A stretch of 59,675 nt of DNA, taken from contig JAISTB010000024.1 of assembly GCA_031272775.1 (NCBI GenBank), forward strand, positions 1 to 59,675. The letters are read 5' to 3'. This DNA is from Fusobacteriaceae bacterium (GTDB lineage Bacteria; Fusobacteriota; Fusobacteriia; Fusobacteriales; Fusobacteriaceae). The position numbers and the translations under genes are program-made. Under the pieces are notes generated by a model that was given only the letters and a program-made list of their open reading frames with translations, made no database searches and was not told the origin of the DNA. Shown one piece after another: positions 54,599 through 59,675 of this stretch. Every line of letters begins with the position of its first letter. Position 1 is the first letter of the stretch.

Positions 54599-55591
54599 TC
54601 AGCCCTTGACCTTGCGGATTTCTTCGGTCAACGCGGGCACGATCTCAAAGAGATCGCCCACAAGGGCGTAATTGGCTATATTGAATATGGGCGCCGCCGG
54701 GTCGGAATTGACGGCAATGATGACCCCGGCGTTTTTCATGCCCGCCGTATGGGCGTTGGCGCCCGAAATTCCGCAGGCGATATAGATCCTCGGGCTGACG
54801 ACATGCCCCGTGATCCCCACCTGCCGGTCCACATCGATCCACTTGTTGTCGACGGCGATCTTGGACGCGCCCACGGACCCGCCCAGGACAGCGGCCAGCT
54901 CATAGAGAGGCTTGAAGCCTTCGGCGGAACCGAGACCGGCGCCTCCCGCCACGATGATCTGCGCGTTGTCGAGGCTGTCCTCAGCCAAAGCGGCGTCGGC
55001 CACGACTTCAAGGATCTTCGTCCGGATGGCTTCCGCGGGGGTCGGGATGTTTTCCTCAATAACTTCGGGCGAATTGGCCGGATCGGGGGCCCCCGACGCG
55101 AAGATGCCCGCCCCGATACTCCCCAACTGCGGCCTTGTCTCCATGGTGATCTTCGTCTGCAATTTGCCCGAAAAGGCCGGTCGGCCCCAGGCGAGCTTGC
55201 CGCCTTCCTCGACAAGGACGTCGGTACACTCGGAGACGAGACCCGTCCTGAAGCGCGTCGAGAGCTTGCCGCCGAGGTCCTTGCAATGGTTGTCGCCGCC
55301 AAGGAGAATGGCCTCGGGATCGTATTTCCGGATCAGCGCCGTAAAGGCCGCGCCGTAGGCGTCGGCTGAAAACTTGGCGTATTCCGGCCCCGTGACGCTG
55401 ATCACGCGCGCGGCCCCGTACAGGCCCGCCATGCGGACGGCTTCTCGGTTATCGGCCCCGACGGCAACCGCCGTCAGGGTTCCACCCAATTTTTCAGCGA
55501 TTTCCCTTCCCTTTCCCAAAAGCTCGAGACTGCCCTTTTTGACCCCGTTCTCATCGGTCTGCACAAAGACCCAGATATCGTGATTCGTCAT
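54599..55591 (-). CDS. etfA: Electron transfer flavoprotein alpha subunit
   Basis: A 330-residue EtfA: an N-terminal domain, then the FAD-binding C-terminal domain with GGAGLGSAEGFKPLYELAAVLGG, YIACGISGANAHTAGMKN, and NSDPAAPIFNIANYALVGDL. With EtfB it carries electrons from acyl-CoA or other dehydrogenases. No dehydrogenase or FixCX-like partner is next to it, so the donor is unknown. It starts 16 bp after etfB. Confidence 0.95.
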   Translation of the reverse strand: MTNHDIWVFVQTDENGVKKGSLELLGKGREIAEKLGGTLTAVAVGADNREAVRMAGLYGAARVISVTGPEYAKFSADAYGAAFTALIRKYDPEAILLGGDNHCKDLGGKLSTRFRTGLVSECTDVLVEEGGKLAWGRPAFSGKLQTKITMETRPQLGSIGAGIFASGAPDPANSPEVIEENIPTPAEAIRTKILEVVADAALAEDSLDNAQIIVAGGAGLGSAEGFKPLYELAAVLGGSVGASKIAVDNKWIDVDRQVGITGHVVSPRIYIACGISGANAHTAGMKNAGVIIAVNSDPAAPIFNIANYALVGDLFEIVPALTEEIRKVKG

Positions 55592-55607
55592 ATTTTCCTC
55601 CCTGTGT

Positions 55608-56393
55608 TCAGATCAATTTTTCCGCCAAAAGTTCGCGGACGAGGTTTTGTCCCATTTCCCTGGCGTTTGCGCCTTTGATCGAGATCCCTTTCTTGCGTTC
55701 GGGCGTCGCGAAGGAGCCCGCCACCTTCGTGGGGGAACCGGCCGCTCCGATCCGCTCGGGTTGCAATTGCAACAGGGCGTTTCCGACCTCCTCAAGGAGG
55801 ACTTTTTTCGCTTTGAATTTGGCCGCCGTTCCCGCTTCCCGGGGTTCGTTGACTTTTGTGGTAAGCGACGCCACAAGCGGCAGGGTGCTTTCCACGGTCT
55901 CCGTAAACAAGCCGATCCGCCTTTTGATCACGACGGTATTTTCCGTCAGGGAAAACCCGTCGGCAAAGGTCAGGGCCGGCAGATCAAGGAGCTCCGCCAG
56001 CTTGGCCGCGATCTGGCCCGTGCTGCCGTCGGAGGACTGGGATCCGCAGAGGATCAGGTCAAAGGGCCCGTAATGCCGGGCCGCTCCAGCTAATACTTCC
56101 GCCGTCGCCAGCGTATCGGCGCCGCCGAAGGCCCGATCCGTCAAAAGGATCCCCCGGTCGGCCCCCATGGCGATCCCTTCGGTCAGGATGTCCTTCGCCT
56201 GGGGGAGCCCCATGGTAAAGAGCGTCACGGTCCCGCCGAGCCGTTCTTTGAGGGATACGGCGAGCTCCACGGCGTTTCTGTCCGGCGCGTTCATCACGGC
56301 GGGAACCCCTTCCCGGACGAGATTGCCGGTCGTCCGGTCAATGGTGATTTTGTTGTTTTCAGGCACTTGTTTGATAAACACAAAAATAGTCAT
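55608..56393 (-). CDS. etfB: Electron transfer flavoprotein beta subunit
   Basis: A 261-residue EtfB with the N-terminal FIKQVPENN, the AMGADRGILLTD region and the nucleotide-binding LCGSQSSDGSTGQIAAKLAELL. The ATG overlaps the dapF stop (ATGA), which links electron transfer to the wall/lysine gene only by transcription as far as I can tell. Confidence 0.95.
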   Translation of the reverse strand: MTIFVFIKQVPENNKITIDRTTGNLVREGVPAVMNAPDRNAVELAVSLKERLGGTVTLFTMGLPQAKDILTEGIAMGADRGILLTDRAFGGADTLATAEVLAGAARHYGPFDLILCGSQSSDGSTGQIAAKLAELLDLPALTFADGFSLTENTVVIKRRIGLFTETVESTLPLVASLTTKVNEPREAGTAAKFKAKKVLLEEVGNALLQLQPERIGAAGSPTKVAGSFATPERKKGISIKGANAREMGQNLVRELLAEKLI

Positions 56394-57244
56394 AATTTCC
56401 TCCCGAAACAGGATATTTCTTTTTCATATTCCCCTTCGAAGGCCTTGACGGCGGGGCCCGAAAGCGTCACTTGGCCGCCGTCGTGAAGCGTGACCCGGAC
56501 CCAGCCCCCCTCGAGGATCAAGGCGATGTCGGGCCCTTCGACGAGGTTCAGTTTTTTGGCCAATACGCCCGTCGCGCAGGCGCCGGTCCCGCAGGCCAGC
56601 GTGTGTCCGGCCCCTCTCTCCCAGGTCAGCATGGTGATTTCGTTGTCGCCGGTGATTTGGGCAAAATTGACGTTGGTCTTCCGGGGAAAATCAGGATGGC
56701 GCTCGATCAGGGGGCCGATCCGTTCCAGCGCCGCGATGTCGGGCAGAGGGCCGAAGATCGTCATATGGGGAACCCCCATCAACATGGCCGAATAGAGGAA
56801 GCCCCGTCCGTCGACGGTAAGCCCCTCGTTGAGGCGAATGTCCGAGCCGCTGCCCATGCCCGCGGAAGCCTCATGGACAAGACCGTCGGCCGACACGTTC
56901 AGCGAAAGCTGCCGGACGCCGTCGTCGGTCTCCACGGTAAAGCGGTCTTTTTTCAATATTCCCCGCTCATATACATACTTGGCGAAGCAGCGAATGCCGT
57001 TCCCGCACATTTCCCCCCGGGAACCGTCCGAATTGTAGTAATAATAGCGAATATCGGCGATGTCGCTCTTTCCGGCGAACTGAACGCCGTCGGCCCCGAT
57101 CCCGAAGTGCCGGTCACAGAGAATGACCGCCAATTCCCCCCAGGCCAGAGACATGGGAGAGCCGATATCCCCGGGAGAAGGGAAGGCGTCTGCGTCAAAG
57201 AGCACAAAGTCGTTGCCGGCCCCGTGCATTTTCCAGAATTTCAT
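56390..57244 (-). CDS. dapF: Diaminopimelate epimerase
   Basis: Converts LL- to meso-diaminopimelate for peptidoglycan and lysine. The 284-residue protein has both catalytic cysteines (Cys80 in EMCGNGIRC; the second in ACGTGACA) and the N-terminal KMHGAGNDFV. It starts 14 bp after the M20D gene. Confidence 0.96.
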   Translation of the reverse strand: MKFWKMHGAGNDFVLFDADAFPSPGDIGSPMSLAWGELAVILCDRHFGIGADGVQFAGKSDIADIRYYYYNSDGSRGEMCGNGIRCFAKYVYERGILKKDRFTVETDDGVRQLSLNVSADGLVHEASAGMGSGSDIRLNEGLTVDGRGFLYSAMLMGVPHMTIFGPLPDIAALERIGPLIERHPDFPRKTNVNFAQITGDNEITMLTWERGAGHTLACGTGACATGVLAKKLNLVEGPDIALILEGGWVRVTLHDGGQVTLSGPAVKAFEGEYEKEISCFGRKL

Positions 57245-57258
57245 GGCGACCTCCCGTT

Positions 57259-58470
57259 TCAGTCAGCGAGCAGTTTTTCGTAGGTATTGAAAATATTGAG
57301 GATTCCCATTTTGACGCCGATCTCAATCGCGTCTTCGTCGACGTTGAATTTATCGTTGTGGATGGATTCCGTGACGCCCAGTTTTTCGTTGCGGACGCCC
57401 AGATGCCAGAAGGCCCCCGGGATCTCCCGCACATAGTAGGCAAAGTCCTCGACGCCCATATTGGGGACCTTTTCCGCGAAGACGTTCTCGGGCCCCAGCA
57501 GGTGGACCGCGTTATCCCGCACGATGTCGACGTACTGATCGTGATTGATCAGGGAGGCGTAGCCGTCTTCGATGGAAATCGTCGCCCGGGCCCCGAAGCC
57601 TTCGGCGATGTCCTCAACCAAGGCGGTAATTCTGCGTTTGGCGTTTTCCTTGACCTCGTCGGTCAGGGAGCGCATGGTCCCCTTGAGGACCACTTCCTGG
57701 GCGATGATGTTTTCCTTCGTACCGCCGTTTACGGTCCCGAAGGTCAAAACCAGCGCGTCCCGGGCGTCGGTCGTGCGGCTCACCACCGTTTGCAGCGCCG
57801 TCAGGATATGAGCCATGACGACAATGGCGTCCACGGCCAGGGAGGGATAGGCCCCGTGGCCTGATTTGCCACGCACCGTCAGCAATACGTCGGAAGAGCA
57901 GGCGTACATGGCCCCGTACTGATAGCCCATTTGCCCCGCGTCCTTGGCCACGTCCACGTGCAGGCCGTAAATACAATTGACGCCGGCGAGCGCCCCTTCC
58001 CGGATCAGGGGCAGCGCCCCTCCCGTGGTCTCCTCGGCCGGCTGGAAAATGGCCCGTACGTTGCAGGGGAGATCGTCCCGGCGTTCAGACAGGGTTTTCA
58101 GGATCCCGAGAACAATCGTCGCGTGGACGTCGTGGCCGCAGGCGTGCATCTTGCCGGGGTGTTTTGAGGGATAGGGGCAATTTGACGCTTCCAGAATCGG
58201 CAGCGCGTCGATATCGGCTCTGAGCGCCACGGTTTTCGCTGTGTCCTTCCCCGGTAAATCCGCGATTATGGCCGAACCGCCCACGGCCTTGCGCCAGGTC
58301 ACGCCGGGCATGGCGTCAAGCAAGCTTCCGATTTTGGCGACGGTCTCTGGGAGCTCAAAGTCGAGCTCGGGGATTTGGTGCAGCTCGTGGCGTACGTTTT
58401 TCGCCCATTCTGTGTTGTTTTCAACCGTTTTCATGATGCTTTCTTCTAATTTTAGGTCCAAGACGCTCAC
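57259..58470 (-). CDS. M20D amidohydrolase (N-acyl amino acid deacylase)
   Basis: A 403-residue zinc hydrolase of the hippurate/IAA-amino acid hydrolase group. It has MHACGHDVHATIVLG with metal ligands, QPAEETTGGALPLI with the catalytic Glu, and GHGAYPS in the lid domain. Adjacency to dapF makes N-acetyl-diaminopimelate deacetylase a reasonable guess, but general N-acyl amino acid hydrolysis is equally possible. Its GTG start overlaps the upstream stop (GTGA). Confidence 0.88.
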   Translation of the reverse strand: MSVLDLKLEESIMKTVENNTEWAKNVRHELHQIPELDFELPETVAKIGSLLDAMPGVTWRKAVGGSAIIADLPGKDTAKTVALRADIDALPILEASNCPYPSKHPGKMHACGHDVHATIVLGILKTLSERRDDLPCNVRAIFQPAEETTGGALPLIREGALAGVNCIYGLHVDVAKDAGQMGYQYGAMYACSSDVLLTVRGKSGHGAYPSLAVDAIVVMAHILTALQTVVSRTTDARDALVLTFGTVNGGTKENIIAQEVVLKGTMRSLTDEVKENAKRRITALVEDIAEGFGARATISIEDGYASLINHDQYVDIVRDNAVHLLGPENVFAEKVPNMGVEDFAYYVREIPGAFWHLGVRNEKLGVTESIHNDKFNVDEDAIEIGVKMGILNIFNTYEKLLAD

Positions 58471-58976
58471 TCCTCGTTGGTTTTGTCCTGATGATATAAC
58501 ACTGTCCCTTCGGGTCCCGCTTCTTCCCGGGCAATGACCGGCGCCAGGGACTGGGGACTCTGGGGCGTAGGTATTTCCGCTATCCCGGGCGTTTCCTCCG
58601 CGTCGGCTTTTTTCTTTTCCGTTTTTTCTTTAGCTGCTTTTTCTTTGGCCGCTTTTTCCCGCTTTGCCCGCTCTTTCTCTTCTTTTTTCTCTTTTTCCGC
58701 CAGTTTGGCGATCGGGTCTTTCTTTTTGCCGATCAGGCCGAACAGGCCTTTGCGCTTCCCGGGCTTCTCGTCGGCGCGGACGCCCAGCATCGTGTAGGGG
58801 ACCCCGGCCTCATAGGTCAAAATCAGCTCAAGGATCCTGCCTTCTTCGTCTGTCACGGGATTTGTGGCGATGACCCGGACGCCGTCCCCGACTTTCGCGA
58901 GCCAGTCGTTGGCGTTTTCTATGGGCGACTTTCGCGTGAACACGCCCTTCTTGCGAAAAGAGATGATTTGAAACAT
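58467..58976 (-). CDS. Highly charged protein with coiled-coil tail
   Basis: I do not recognise a family. The 169-residue product has an N-terminal domain of about 80 residues (FQIISFRKKGVFTRKS ... ELILTYEAGVPYT). A Lys/Glu/Ala-rich helical stretch (about 86-125) and a Pro-rich tail follow. No signal peptide or membrane helix. It is first in the operon with the M20D, dapF and etf genes. Confidence 0.65.
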   Translation of the reverse strand: MFQIISFRKKGVFTRKSPIENANDWLAKVGDGVRVIATNPVTDEEGRILELILTYEAGVPYTMLGVRADEKPGKRKGLFGLIGKKKDPIAKLAEKEKKEEKERAKREKAAKEKAAKEKTEKKKADAEETPGIAEIPTPQSPQSLAPVIAREEAGPEGTVLYHQDKTNEE

Positions 58977-59005
58977 GGCTTCCCCCCTCTCATGATTGAT
59001 GACTT

Positions 59006-59034
59006 ATTATAACATTTTTATGGATTTTTTTCCA
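59006..59034 (-). promoter_or_regulatory. Promoter of the M20D-dapF-etfBA operon
   Basis: Minus-strand TGGAAA (59029-59034) and TATAAT (59006-59011), spacing 17 bp, 29 bp before the first start codon. Confidence 0.7.
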
Positions 59035-59072
59035 CAGAAAAAGAGAGATCGGGGGAGGGGCGCCAATCCACA

Positions 59073-59098
59073 TAGAGACGCAAGGCATTGCGTCTCTA
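59073..59098. repeat. Dispersed palindrome, copy 3
   Basis: TAGAGACGCAA-GGCA-TTGCGTCTCTA, 11-bp arms, the longest of the three copies, with the same loop as copy 1. Confidence 0.85.
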
Positions 59099-59177
59099 CA
59101 GGGAATATACGTACAATTATTATGACAACCACGTACAATGTGACTCGATATGCGCCGTTTTGGAAAATTCAACGAAA

Positions 59178-59246
59178 AATAAAAGAGACGAATATCCGAC
59201 TTCGTCTCTTTCGGTGGTTTGCTAAAAGCCTTCGCTTTATCAATCC
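59178..59246 (-). ncRNA. Candidate short RNA with terminator
   Basis: On the minus strand TTGCAT (59275-59280) and TATAAT (59253-59258), spacing 16 bp, would start a transcript near 59246. It contains a small AAAGC/GCTTT hairpin and ends in an 11-bp stem (AAAGAGACGAA with TTCGTCTCTTT, 59182-59192 with 59201-59211) followed by TTTTATTTTTC. No reading frame is present in the about 68 nt. It could instead be the tail of a longer unit starting beyond 59400. Confidence 0.4.
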
Positions 59247-59281
59247 TAATTAATTATACCATATTTTTACCAAAATGCAAT

Positions 59282-59306
59282 AAAAAAATTACCCGACGGC
59301 GTCGGG
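59282..59306 (-). terminator. Terminator of a short minus-strand unit
   Basis: CCCGAC-GCC-GTCGGG followed by TAATTTTTTT on the minus strand. Confidence 0.65.
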
Positions 59307-59329
59307 ACCGCCGGGGGTGGTTCGTTCTC

Positions 59330-59443
59330 TTACTGCAATTTCCGGCTAAAAAGCAAGAAAAGGCAGACAAAAAGAACAAGGATGATAAAACGATGCTTTA
59401 TAGCGATCGCCCCCTTTCCGGGGAAGATTTCCACCAAATTCAT
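59330..59443 (-). CDS. Possible 37-residue single-helix membrane peptide
   Basis: A short minus-strand frame: a polar N-terminus (MNLVEIFPGKGAIAIKHR), a hydrophobic helix (FIILVLFVCLFLLF), and a basic end (SRKLQ). A possible promoter (TTTCAA, 59464-59469; TATTAT, 59442-59447) overlaps its ATG, so translation would have to begin at a later codon such as GTG, and no ribosome-binding site is seen. A terminator follows at 59282. Weak evidence. Confidence 0.25.
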   Translation of the reverse strand: MNLVEIFPGKGAIAIKHRFIILVLFVCLFLLFSRKLQ

Positions 59444-59510
59444 AATATCATATTTTTTGTAAATTGAAAAGCATTTTTAACGAACATGGATCGTAATCGT
59501 CTACGGCAAC

Positions 59511-59675
59511 CGGGCCGATGGCAATCGGCCCGAAAATGGGGACATATCTCCCCCGAACGCGAAAGAGAGAAGCCGGAGGCTTCTCTCTTTCACATCTGGA
59601 TTTCCCATTTGGGAAGCATGGTTATGACGTGGGACGGACCGGCCGGCGGCCGGGGCGATTTGTGTCGCCCCCACG
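59511..59675. repeat. Row of consecutive hairpins at the window edge
   Basis: Five or six inverted repeats follow one another: CGGGCCGAT/ATCGGCCCG (59511-59532), GGGGA/TCCCC (59538-59553), a perfect 14-bp stem with GGA loop (59561-59591), TTCCCA/TGGGAA (59602-59615), a CCGGCCGG-rich stretch (59637-59652) and GGGGCGA/TCGCCCC (59652-59671). The last unit ends CCACG and runs off the window. The plus strand is open from 59486 to the edge but reads as repeat-derived sequence. Either a composite REP cluster or a structured RNA. Confidence 0.6.

Noticed and set aside
59219-59467. 82-residue plus-strand frame
   Set aside because: Overlaps predicted promoters and terminators, has a low-complexity basic composition and no ribosome-binding site.
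59486-59675. Open plus-strand frame running off the right edge
   Set aside because: It is made of back-to-back palindromes, which stay open by composition; the translation looks repeat-derived.

Overview
The window is a dense stretch of bacterial chromosome, GC-rich by eye (mid-50s percent). It carries almost only housekeeping and metabolic genes: about 50 protein genes and no rRNA, tRNA or CRISPR that I could find. Sigma70-type promoters (TTGACA-17-TATAAT-like), strong Shine-Dalgarno sites and ATGA stop/start overlaps are the rule. Taxonomy is inference. Elongation factor P with Arg32 beside an EarP rhamnosyltransferase, several YwqK/MORN-type proteins, two-subunit glycyl-tRNA synthetase, a ylxM-ffh-rpsP operon, EtfAB and many peptidases and amino-acid transporters suit an anaerobic amino-acid fermenter of Fusobacteriota type. 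The base composition is far above that of cultured fusobacteria, so an uncultured lineage (or a spirochaete) is possible.

Layout. 1-4150: an operon (membrane protein, TPR protein, an old-yellow-enzyme/EarP fusion, efp) that makes and probably modifies EF-P. 4137-7743: metK under a SAM-I riboswitch, then an EIIA-CBS protein beside an ArsB/NhaD-type transporter. 8023-11436: mscS, guaB and an exported YwqK protein. 11488-15965: leucine operon leuA-leuC-leuD-leuB behind a Leu-rich leader peptide and attenuator; LeuA lacks its regulatory domain. 16004-18794: dinJ-like antitoxin, thyA, folA, then a lower-GC ComF-like phosphoribosyltransferase/SLOG pair. 18950-25153: YfcC transporter, M20 peptidase, EamA, amidohydrolase, a candidate small RNA and a MATE pump. 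25156-35348: a penicillin-recognising-type serine hydrolase, an AAA/DUF4143 ATPase with three palindromic boxes, an exported protein, and a long operon of PfoR, folE, folBK, folP, ClC, a membrane protein and a nucleoside kinase.

35369-45518: a translation/secretion super-operon read leftwards: ylxM, ffh, rpsP, a histidine-kinase-like protein without a phosphoacceptor His, ileS, lspA, glyQ, glyS. 45533-50716: L,D-transpeptidase, dipeptidase, proC-panE, RpiR regulator. 50815-54591: cytoplasmic YwqK, mscL, a UPF0126 membrane protein, bactofilin, ruvC, ybaK. 54599-59034: etfA, etfB, dapF, M20D amidohydrolase and a charged protein as one operon. 59040-59675 has no convincing gene; it holds repeated palindromes, candidate small transcripts, one possible 37-residue membrane peptide and a row of hairpins.

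Points that deserve follow-up: the OYE-EarP fusion next to EF-P; the LeuA that lost its feedback domain while gaining or keeping attenuation control; the SLOG/phosphoribosyltransferase pair; the orphan antitoxin coupled to thyA; the His-less kinase in the ileS operon; and the small transcribed non-coding units.
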